Assembly (NCBI RefSeq): GCF_900105625.1
Contig: NZ_FNSD01000001.1
Span: 3,162,001-3,226,000, forward strand
Origin: Terriglobus roseus
GTDB lineage: Bacteria > Acidobacteriota > Terriglobia > Terriglobales > Acidobacteriaceae
Length of the DNA: 64,000 nt
Reading direction: 5' to 3'
Within the stretch, counting starts at the first letter, position 1. Each line of letters starts with the position of its first letter. A program made the translations under genes and the position numbers. Below are positions 34,877 through 41,932 of this stretch, in pieces. The notes under the pieces are model-generated. The model had not been told where the DNA came from, made no database searches, and saw nothing but the letters and a program-made list of their open reading frames with translations.

Positions 34877-35554
34877 ATGCCTGCCTCTACCTCCGCAAAG
34901 CCCACGGCAAAACCCGCAGAGAAATCCAGCATCGGCAGCACGAATCCAGCCGTCGATGCCGTGATCGCCAAAGCGCCAGCCTTCGCGCAACCCATCCTCC
35001 GGCAATTACGCGCACTGGTGCATGAGGCCGCGCCGGACGCCGTCGAAGAGATCAAGTGGAGCCGCCCGTTCTTCTCGGTCAACAGTGTGCTCGTCTGCCA
35101 GATGTCGGCGTTCACAAAGCACTGCGGCTTCGGCTTCTGGTCGCCGGAGATGACGGCGCTCCTGACTGCAGATGGGGTGAGGGGCCAGGATGCGTCGGGG
35201 TCCTTCGGCCGGATCAGCTCGATGGACGACCTGCCACCGCGTGAAAAGTTACTCGGATACATCCGGCACGCGGCTGACCTGGCGCGCTCTGGTACAGCGG
35301 GAAGCCCTGTTGCCGGCCGGGCCCGCACGTCGGCGAAAGCACCGATCCCCATCCCGCCGGAGTTCGCGGCGCTCCTTGCGAAATCAAAGTCTGCAACGGC
35401 TACCTTTGAGGCGTTTCCGCCGAGCTGCAAACGGGAATACCTGGAGTGGATCACCACGGCCAAACGGCAGGAGACGCGCGAGCGCCGCATGACCGAGGCC
35501 GTCAACCGGATGGCGGCCGGACGTCGCTTCAACGAGGAATATCAGTCGAAGTAG
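34877..35554 (+). CDS. DUF1801/YdeI-OmdA-like protein
   Basis: The 225-residue protein has an N-terminal DUF1801-type domain (ILRQLRALVHEAAPDAVEEI, KWSRPFFSVNSVLVCQ, FGFWSPEM). The C-terminus has the OmdA/YdeI motif (PEFAALLAKSKSATATFEAF, PPSCKREYLEWITTAKRQET, RRMTEAVNRMAAGR), in a family linked to envelope stress or bacteriocin protection. An ORF from 34838 lacks support; ATG 34877 begins a Lys/Ser-rich leader. A TATACT hexamer lies at 34862. Function is family-level only. Confidence 0.85.
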   Translation: MPASTSAKPTAKPAEKSSIGSTNPAVDAVIAKAPAFAQPILRQLRALVHEAAPDAVEEIKWSRPFFSVNSVLVCQMSAFTKHCGFGFWSPEMTALLTADGVRGQDASGSFGRISSMDDLPPREKLLGYIRHAADLARSGTAGSPVAGRARTSAKAPIPIPPEFAALLAKSKSATATFEAFPPSCKREYLEWITTAKRQETRERRMTEAVNRMAAGRRFNEEYQSK

Positions 35555-35617
35555 CTCCAGCGAAATAAGGCAGGTCGGACGCACTGCAAGCTCGCGCCGG
35601 AGCGCGTCCAACGTTGC

Positions 35618-36061
35618 ATGCAGTGGTTTGCCATCGTTTTCGCGCTGGTCGCCGGCGCCGCCAATCCCTTTCAGTCCGGCTCGAACGCGGCCTTGAAGAC
35701 ACAGCTCGGACAGCCCCTCTGGGCGACGGTGTGGGTCTATGGCACGGGCCTGCTCGGCGTGCTCCTGATGCAGGCGATTCTGCGTCAGCCACTGCCTTCC
35801 GGTGCGCAGGTATCCACGGTGTCGTGGTGGGCCTGGACGGGCGGCCTGATCTCCATCATCGCCACCGTCATCGGTCTGATGCTGGCACAGAAGCTAGGAT
35901 CGGGCGTCTTCACCGGTGTCAGCATTACCGCATCGGTCGTCGTGAGTATTCTGCTGGATCACTTCGGCATGCTTGGTTTGAAGCAGCATACCGCGTCGCC
36001 GATGCGGCTTGTGGGTGGGGCCTTGATGGTGTGTGGCGTCTGGCTGGTCGCGCGGTTCTAG
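35618..36061 (+). CDS. DMT/DUF606 family membrane protein
   Basis: The 147-residue protein has five hydrophobic helices, starting MQWFAIVFALVAGAANPFQS and including WWAWTGGLISIIATVIGLML and SITASVVVSILLDHFGMLGL. This matches DUF606/YdcZ-type five-TM members of the drug/metabolite transporter superfamily, which usually work as dimers. The substrate is unknown. A strong hairpin terminator follows at 36075. Confidence 0.9.
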   Translation: MQWFAIVFALVAGAANPFQSGSNAALKTQLGQPLWATVWVYGTGLLGVLLMQAILRQPLPSGAQVSTVSWWAWTGGLISIIATVIGLMLAQKLGSGVFTGVSITASVVVSILLDHFGMLGLKQHTASPMRLVGGALMVCGVWLVARF

Positions 36062-36074
36062 CGACCTCAAAGAA

Positions 36075-36103
36075 GACGGCCTGCCCCAAAAGGACAGGCC
36101 GTC
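36075..36103. terminator. terminator between convergent genes
   Basis: GACGGCCTG pairs with CAGGCCGTC around an 11-base loop, followed by GTTTCATTC. It lies 14 bases after the DUF606 stop and before the convergent secreted-protein gene ending at 36146. Confidence 0.7.
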
Positions 36104-36145
36104 GTTTCATTCTGAGACGATTCAACGTTCGGAGGTTCGGCGACC

Positions 36146-36541
36146 TTATCGAGGTCCGCCGGGGCCGCCCATGCGGGAATGATCCCAGAAAGCGCGGTAG
36201 CCGCGTTCGAATGCCATGCGATACGCGCGACGCTCCGGTCCACGGTAGTTGCGGTATTCATCCCGGTTGTTTACGTTCGGCCGGCGGCGATTTTCAAGGT
36301 CGCGTCGTGCTCCCTCCAGGCCGTCATGGAACGCATTGCGCTGCAGGTCACGCGTGAACTCAGAGGGCGGTGCGTCCCATCCGCCCGGTCCACCCGGTCC
36401 GCGACCATAGCCTGGGCCCTGGCCATATCCCGGGCCCTGGCCGTATCCCGGAGGCGGTGGTCCCTGTGCAAGGGTGACTGCCGGCAAAACAAAAAGACCG
36501 GCGCTAAGAACAACAGTGGCGAATCGTGCGGTGATCTTCAT
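36146..36541 (-). CDS. secreted Gly/Pro/Tyr-rich protein
   Basis: The 131-residue product has a signal peptide (KITARFATVVLSAGLFVLPA) followed by a short repetitive tract of GYGQGPGYGQGPGYGRGPGG type. The C-terminal part is charged (DLQRNAFHDGLEGARRDLEN, RRAYRMAFERGYRAFWDHSR). GGGGGAG lies 5 bases before the ATG. The C-terminal arrangement resembles small exported proteins of Acidobacteriota with unknown function. No catalytic motif. Confidence 0.8.
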   Translation of the reverse strand: MKITARFATVVLSAGLFVLPAVTLAQGPPPPGYGQGPGYGQGPGYGRGPGGPGGWDAPPSEFTRDLQRNAFHDGLEGARRDLENRRRPNVNNRDEYRNYRGPERRAYRMAFERGYRAFWDHSRMGGPGGPR

Positions 36542-36678
36542 GGAGCTCCCCCTCTTCCGAAAACACTGCGCGATGGCAGCAACGGAAAGAACACCTTCTT
36601 TGAGGGAAGGTCGCGGTGCGCTGTTGCCTTTCTGGTGTTCGATTTTGGGTTGCCTGAGGAAGCCGTATCGCTCTGTGA

Positions 36679-38763
36679 TCACCAGACCTTGCAGACGTTT
36701 GCCTTCACCATGGGCGCCGTCTTCGGGCAGCTAAATGCGGTGGCGAACTGCGGCAGGTTCGTCACGATGCCGTTGATGCGTGCCTCGCCTGGCGAATGTG
36801 GATCGGTGGCCGCATGGACGCGCAGTTGTTCCGGCCGCTGGTTCTCACAGGCCCACTGCGCAAAGCCGAGGAAGAAACGTTGGTCGGGAGTGAAGCCGTC
36901 CACCGGCGCCAGCCGCTCAGCCTTGGTCGCGTCGCGCCACGCAAGATAGGCGAGCAGAGTTCCGCCCAAGTCCGCAACATCCTCGCCGCTCGTCAGCTTG
37001 CTGTTGATGTGAATGTCATCCACGACCGTGTAGGTCGCGAACTGGTCGCGCACACAGTTGATGCGGTCTTCGAAGCCCTTGGCATCGTCCTTGGTCCACC
37101 AGTCGCGCAGGTTGCCGTTCGAGTCAAACTGTCGGCCCTGGTCGTCGAAGCCATGCGTTAGTTCGTGCCCGATGGTCGATCCCGTGTTGCCATAGTTCAC
37201 GGCATCGTCTTCCTTCGGGTCGTAGAGCGGCGGTTGCAGGACGCCTGCGGGAAAGTTGATGTCATTCATCTGCGGATCGAAGTACGCGTTCACCGTCGGT
37301 GGCGTCATGCCCCATTCGTTACGGTCCACGGGCTTACCGATCTTCGCGAATTGCCGCTTGCTTTCGAACTCCACCGCCCGATGCCAATCGCCAAAGTAGT
37401 CGTCGCGATCCACCTTGAGCGCGCTGTAGTCGCGCCAGTGATCGGGATATCCCACCTTGTTGCGGATGGTCGACAGCTTCCGCAGCGCTTCCGCCTTGGT
37501 GGCCGGACTCATCCAGTCCAGTTGCTCGATCTCGAGCTTCATGGCGTCTTCGATCTCTTTGGTCATCAGGACAGTCTTCGCCTTGGTATCTGCGGAGAAG
37601 GTGCGGCGAACAAACTCCTGCCCGAGCGCTTCGCCAAGATAGGCGTCCACCTGGCGCGTGCAGCGGCGCCACTTGGGAGCCAGTGTCGGTGTGCCGCGCA
37701 GCGTATGGCTGAAGAACTCAAACTGCGCATCCTGCCAGGGCTTGCTCATCGCGGGCGCGGCTTCCGTCAGCGCGTGGAAGCGCTCGTAGGCCTGCAGGGC
37801 GGGCAGCGGTGTCGTGGTCAACACGGTCTGAACGGCGGCATTCAGAGCGGGCTGCTGAATGTTCATGGTCGTGAACGCGGGCGCGCCAGAGTGGCGGAAG
37901 AACTCGGTCCAATCCATCGCAGGAATCTGCTTCTGCAGGTCCGCGAGTGTCAGCTTGTGGAAGGTCTTGTACGGATCGCGAAGGTCCACGCGCGACAGCG
38001 CTGCCGTCGCCAGGGCTGTCTCAAGTTTCAGAACAGCATCCGCATCGGCCTTCGCCGAGGCTGCGGGCTCACCTGCCATGACGAACAGTTGCGCGATATA
38101 TGCGACGTACTTCTGGCGGATCTCGATGCTCTTCGCGTCGGTCTTCAGGTAGTAGTCGCGATCCGGCAGCCCCAGCCCTCCCGCAGACTGTTCGGCGATG
38201 ACCTTGTCGGAGTCGTCAGGATCCTGCGTCGATCCTGCATTGAAGAAGAAGGATCCATCGACATCGGCAGCGAAGGCGGGCAGATCGCGCAGCAATGCCT
38301 CGCGAGACCTGTAGGCAGCGATCCGCGCCAGCACAGGACGGATGGGCGCGTCCCCGCGACGGTCGATGGCGGCTTCATCGATGCACGCGGCAAAATAGTC
38401 GCCGATCTTTTGCTGCGTCGCATCGCGATCCTTCATGGCAGCGGCGTCGCGCAGAATGCCCCACAGAAACTGCTGGTTGTCGTAGGCCAGCTTGCCGTAG
38501 ACGCTCCAGGACGACTGGTCCGCCGGGATCGGATTGTTCTTGATCCAACCACCGCAGCTGAACTTATAAAAGTCCGTGCAAGGGTCGACACTGCGGTCGA
38601 GGTTGTTCACATTCAGCACGGGCGAGTAGGGAAGCTTCTCCAGCGGCACCTGGATGGTCGCGGCAACAGCCGTGGGCGAGCCTGCCGCAGGGGTCTGCGC
38701 CCCGATCGACAGGGCGGAAGAGACTAAGGCGACGGCCGATAGAGCCTGCAGTAGAGAACGCAT
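36679..38763 (-). CDS. M13 family zinc metallopeptidase (neprilysin/PepO-like)
   Basis: The 694-residue protein has a signal peptide (RSLLQALSAVALVSSALSIG). The M13 order follows: an N-terminal peptidase M13 domain with CTDFYKFSCGGW, then NAYFDPQMNDINFPAGVLQP with the substrate-binding NAYF, HELTH at about 533-537 supplying two zinc ligands, EDVADLGGTL supplying the third and the support Asp, and a C-terminal FSCPKTAPMVKANVCKVW. It degrades oligopeptides in the periplasm. A TTG start three codons upstream is less likely. Confidence 0.95.
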   Translation of the reverse strand: MRSLLQALSAVALVSSALSIGAQTPAAGSPTAVAATIQVPLEKLPYSPVLNVNNLDRSVDPCTDFYKFSCGGWIKNNPIPADQSSWSVYGKLAYDNQQFLWGILRDAAAMKDRDATQQKIGDYFAACIDEAAIDRRGDAPIRPVLARIAAYRSREALLRDLPAFAADVDGSFFFNAGSTQDPDDSDKVIAEQSAGGLGLPDRDYYLKTDAKSIEIRQKYVAYIAQLFVMAGEPAASAKADADAVLKLETALATAALSRVDLRDPYKTFHKLTLADLQKQIPAMDWTEFFRHSGAPAFTTMNIQQPALNAAVQTVLTTTPLPALQAYERFHALTEAAPAMSKPWQDAQFEFFSHTLRGTPTLAPKWRRCTRQVDAYLGEALGQEFVRRTFSADTKAKTVLMTKEIEDAMKLEIEQLDWMSPATKAEALRKLSTIRNKVGYPDHWRDYSALKVDRDDYFGDWHRAVEFESKRQFAKIGKPVDRNEWGMTPPTVNAYFDPQMNDINFPAGVLQPPLYDPKEDDAVNYGNTGSTIGHELTHGFDDQGRQFDSNGNLRDWWTKDDAKGFEDRINCVRDQFATYTVVDDIHINSKLTSGEDVADLGGTLLAYLAWRDATKAERLAPVDGFTPDQRFFLGFAQWACENQRPEQLRVHAATDPHSPGEARINGIVTNLPQFATAFSCPKTAPMVKANVCKVW

Positions 38764-38898
38764 GTTGGACAACCCCCGGGAAAGCTTTTCCGTTGGATCT
38801 GTTGTATCAACTACGCAGGATGCAGGGGGCAGTGCAAGCGGAATGTTTCCTGTCAGGGCGATGCTGGCGGCGCGAAACTGCTGCCGGCGGGGTGCGAT

Positions 38899-39177
38899 GT
38901 GCCCCAGACCGGTACATTGACGATCACGCAGCCTGCGGAGATCTTGCAGGACATCCAGGACCGCGTGGACGCTGGCGGATTCCGGTCGGCAGCGAACTGG
39001 TCGAGAGCCGCCTTGTCGATGGCGAATCCATCACACAACGTGCAGACCGAATGCTCGCCAAGAATCAGGACGGCGTGCGATACGCCAGGCGATGCGCCGC
39101 TTCGAGGTTCGGTCAGGAAAGAACTCCGTCCCTATCTTCGAATTATCAGTTCGCGGCCGGGTAGCACTGCTCTTTAG
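38899..39177 (+). pseudogene. ParD-like antitoxin remnant
   Basis: A GTG frame reads PQTGTLTITQPAEILQDIQD, then RVDAGGFRSAANWSRAALSM. This resembles the ribbon-helix-helix N-terminus of ParD/CC2985-type antitoxins (strand, then P-x3-I-x2-RV-x-G-F-S-x4-WSR). The rest of the frame is not recognisable. The ParE-like remnant follows at 39092 in another frame. It is the start of the 489-base stretch after the M13 gene that holds no other gene. Confidence 0.45.
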
Positions 39178-39256
39178 CGTTGGAGAGGACGCTGTGACGA
39201 TTCTGGATATTCGTTATGCCGGCTGGGATCACGCGCTATCGCGTCAGGAACGCTAG
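39092..39256 (+). pseudogene. ParE/RelE-like toxin C-terminal remnant
   Basis: This frame reads RRFEVRSGKNSVPIFELSVR, then GRVALLFSVGEDAVTILDIR, and YAGWDHALSRQER-stop. The GRVALLF-x-VGEDAVTILDIRYAG-x-DH pattern resembles the last three strands of ParE/RelE-fold toxins. Most of the N-terminal half is missing: only 92 bases separate it from the ParD-like core, so an internal deletion is likely. Its stop overlaps the convergent gene ending at 39253. Confidence 0.4.
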
Positions 39257-39798
39257 TCGCTATGCGAACGTAGCCGAGCGGGCATCTCATCCCGCGTCAG
39301 ATCGTGGCCGCACTGGACGCAGTACACGTCCGTGATGTGGACGCCGCGGAAGCACTGGCCGCACACTGGCTTCATCTGGAACTGGCACTGTGGGCAGAAG
39401 TGAAAACCGCTGGCGACCTCCGTCCGGCAGGACGGGCAGCGGGTCATCATCGGTTGCCGCAGCATGAAGTAGACGATTGCCCCGATGCCGCCGGGCATCA
39501 CCAGGACAATCAGCATCCAGATGCCGGCGCTCATGTTGCGACGTTTCACATCACGACTGATGTAACCGATCAGCAGCACGTAGCTCGCCAGCGCAGCTCC
39601 CCAGCTATAGCTGCCCACCACATGCATCACGGGGTTCCCGCGATGTGGCATGGAGTTCTGACGGCCCCAGAAGCTGAGAACCTGGATGCCCGCAAAGACG
39701 ACGAGCGACAGGATCACCGACCACAGCGGGATCATCTTCAGCTCGTTGCCCTCGTCCTCAACATCCGGACGCGATGGCGGATCGATTCCCCAGGCCAT
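39253..39798 (-). CDS. membrane protein with double zinc ribbon
   Basis: The 181-residue product has three hydrophobic segments (IPLWSVILSLVVFAGIQVLS, GAALASYVLLIGYIS, GIWMLIVLVMPGGIGAIVYF) followed by four CxxC pairs (CPSC, CPQC, CGQC, CVQC) that fit two zinc ribbons. The TAATG overlap with the upstream gene indicates coupled translation. Third gene of an ECF sigma operon; it may sense or scaffold envelope stress but this is inference. It ends beside the ParE-like remnant. Confidence 0.85.
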   Translation of the reverse strand: MAWGIDPPSRPDVEDEGNELKMIPLWSVILSLVVFAGIQVLSFWGRQNSMPHRGNPVMHVVGSYSWGAALASYVLLIGYISRDVKRRNMSAGIWMLIVLVMPGGIGAIVYFMLRQPMMTRCPSCRTEVASGFHFCPQCQFQMKPVCGQCFRGVHITDVYCVQCGHDLTRDEMPARLRSHSD

Positions 39799-40181
39799 TA
39801 GCGCGGTACCTCGTCGTTGCGGTCGTGGCTGCGGCTGCGACGCAGCATGACGATGGCCGCTGTAATCACGGAAAGTGGCAGGAACCACACGAGCACGATG
39901 CTGATGGAGCTGCCGGCGTCGCCGCCGAACTCAAGAACGCGCTTGCCCAGTCCGCCTTCAAACTCTGCCAGACTCTCATCGCCCAGCGACCACACAGCGC
40001 TCGCGATCAGCAGCAGGATGGTGGAGCAGATCGCAAAGGGGACGATCAGATCCTGAACGGTACGCTTACGTGCCTGCATGGCGGCCGCACGTGCTCGCAC
40101 GACGCGGCGGGTGCGATTCACAATCGCAGCACGTGCATCGAACACCGGTCGAGCCCCGTGCTGGTCGTCTGTAATCGCCAT
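39798..40181 (-). CDS. small two-TM protein in sigma-factor operon
   Basis: The 127-residue protein has an Arg-rich N-terminus (AAIVNRTRRVVRARAAAMQA) and two hydrophobic helices (LIVPFAICSTILLLIASAVW, SISIVLVWFLPLSVITAAIV). GGAGGG lies about 12 bases ahead of the ATG, and the sigma-factor stop lies 2 bases upstream. Anti-sigma factors often sit in this position as a cytosolic domain plus one TM helix, but no known anti-sigma motif is seen. Confidence 0.75.
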   Translation of the reverse strand: MAITDDQHGARPVFDARAAIVNRTRRVVRARAAAMQARKRTVQDLIVPFAICSTILLLIASAVWSLGDESLAEFEGGLGKRVLEFGGDAGSSISIVLVWFLPLSVITAAIVMLRRSRSHDRNDEVPR

Positions 40182-40183
40182 GC

Positions 40184-40894
40184 TCAACAAAACCCTCCGC
40201 TCACGACTTGCCGCCGCACCTGGTTACGCTCGCCGCGCAGTTTCTCAAGCTGCGGCTTCAGCGCAGCCAGACCACGGTAGAGACGGGATTTCACGGTCGA
40301 CAGGGGCGCCCGTGTGACGGCTGCAATCTCCTCCAGCGCCATCTCCTCGTGGAAGCGTAGCACCAGCACCTCTCGATAGCTGGCGTGCAATTCCAGAAGT
40401 ACGGCAGAAACTTCCGCGGCATCCTCGCGGGAGCAGAACTGCTCAAAAGGCGAAGGGCCATCGATGGCAATCTCAAAAGGACGCTCGTCCTTTGTGGGGT
40501 CCTGCAGTTCATCCAGGGAAGCCATCGTACGCTTACGTGACAGGTCAATCACCAAATTGCGGGCGATCGTAAACAGCCATGTATCGAACCGGGCCTTGCC
40601 GTTGTACTGGCCGCCACGCATCAGCACACGCATCCATGTCTCCTGGAACAGGTCTTCCGCAACCTCGCGTTTGCCGGTCAGGAAGGTCAGGTAGCGCATC
40701 AGGCGATGTTGATAGGTATCGATCAGGCGATCCAGCAGCTCCGGGTCCTGCTGCTTCAACCCGCGTGCAATGTCGGCGTTCTCGGCCTCATTGGCCTCGA
40801 TCATTGCCGCCGTCATGGGCAGGGTCTGCACGCCCTTGTTGACGCGATATTTTGTGGGAAAGACGCGGACAGCGAAAGATTTTTCTTCCAGCAT
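40184..40894 (-). CDS. RNA polymerase sigma factor, ECF subfamily
   Basis: The 236-residue protein has sigma region 2 (LDRLIDTYQHRLMRYLTFLT, AEDLFQETWMRVL, ARFDTWLFTIARNLVIDLSR) and region 4 (HASYREVLVLRFHEEMALEE, IAAVTRAPLSTVKSRLYRGL). It lacks regions 1 and 3. It would direct RNA polymerase to a stress regulon. ATG 40894 has GAGG 8 bases upstream; ATG 40816 has none. It is followed by two short membrane-protein genes that probably form its regulatory operon. Confidence 0.94.
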   Translation of the reverse strand: MLEEKSFAVRVFPTKYRVNKGVQTLPMTAAMIEANEAENADIARGLKQQDPELLDRLIDTYQHRLMRYLTFLTGKREVAEDLFQETWMRVLMRGGQYNGKARFDTWLFTIARNLVIDLSRKRTMASLDELQDPTKDERPFEIAIDGPSPFEQFCSREDAAEVSAVLLELHASYREVLVLRFHEEMALEEIAAVTRAPLSTVKSRLYRGLAALKPQLEKLRGERNQVRRQVVSGGFC

Positions 40895-41051
40895 GGGTTT
40901 CGCCTCGGGGAATCAACTGCGCAGGGGGACGCTGGCGCGATTATAGGATTGGCTTCCGACCGCTGTGGGTAACGATTTGTAACAAGTAGACTTGAAGAGT
41001 GGCGAACGATTTCAGCGCATTGCGCTCGCGCCTTTCGGAGCGGTCTAGCTG

Positions 41052-41843
41052 ATGGAAATAATCTTCGGTGTTCATCCCGTAACTGAGGCCGTCCGCATGC
41101 GGCCGGCAGACCTGGACCACGTTACGGTGCTGTCCGGCGCGCCGAACCCCCGTGTGGCGGCGCTGGCGGACCTGTGCCGCGCCTCGAAGATTCGCGTGAG
41201 CTCAGCCAGCCGCGAAGAGCTGCAGCGGATGAGCCGCAGCGAAAATCATGGTGGGGCCGTCGCCTTTCTGCGGGAGCGCAAGGCACTGACCATTGAGGAC
41301 CTGCTAAAGCCCGTCGCAACCAAGCGCTTTCTGCTGGCGCTGGACGGTGTCGAAGACCCGCATAACCTGGGCGCTCTGCTGCGTACAGCGGATGGTGCCG
41401 GTGTTGATGGCGTCCTGATCCCCGAGCGCCGCGCCGCGTCCATTACCGGGACAGTCGCCAAAGCGAGCGCGGGCGCAACGGAACACGTTCGTGTGGCGAA
41501 GGTAACCAACCTGGTCCGGTCGCTGGAAGACCTGAAAAAACAGAACATCTGGATCATCGGCCTCGACGAGCGCGGGACGATGGATTACGACCAGTTCGAC
41601 TTCAACGCCGACATTGCGCTGGTGCTGGGCCGCGAGGGCGCCGGTCTGCACGACCTGACCAAGCGCACCTGCGATTTCCTGCTGCGCGTCCCCATGGCGG
41701 GCGCCGTGCCTTCGTTGAACGTTTCCGTCGCGGGAGCCGTCGTCATGTACGAGGCGGCACGCCAGCGCCGGCACGCCGCTACCCCGGCCGCTGCCGAAGC
41801 TGACCCCAAGCCGTCCAAACCAAGGAAGGGCCTGGGCTCCTGA
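41052..41843 (+). CDS. rlmB: 23S rRNA (guanosine-2'-O)-methyltransferase RlmB-like
   Basis: The 263-residue SpoU/TrmH-family enzyme starts MEIIFGVHPVTEAVRMRPAD, an L30e-like substrate-binding domain. The SPOUT knot follows: ALDGVEDPHNLGALLRTADG, VLGREGAGLHDLTKRTCDFL, and RVPMAGAVPSLNVSVAGAVV. RlmB methylates G2251 of 23S rRNA. A short Pro/Lys tail extends the C-terminus. The symbol is the best family match, though other TrmH-type enzymes look alike. Confidence 0.9.
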   Translation: MEIIFGVHPVTEAVRMRPADLDHVTVLSGAPNPRVAALADLCRASKIRVSSASREELQRMSRSENHGGAVAFLRERKALTIEDLLKPVATKRFLLALDGVEDPHNLGALLRTADGAGVDGVLIPERRAASITGTVAKASAGATEHVRVAKVTNLVRSLEDLKKQNIWIIGLDERGTMDYDQFDFNADIALVLGREGAGLHDLTKRTCDFLLRVPMAGAVPSLNVSVAGAVVMYEAARQRRHAATPAAAEADPKPSKPRKGLGS

Positions 41844-41932
41844 GCCGAGGTCCGCTGGTGCAAATGTCCCCAAGTAAGCCAAATCACGCGGTAGCGGGTC
41901 TCGCATGTCTTGCCCCTGAGACGCTGGATCCG

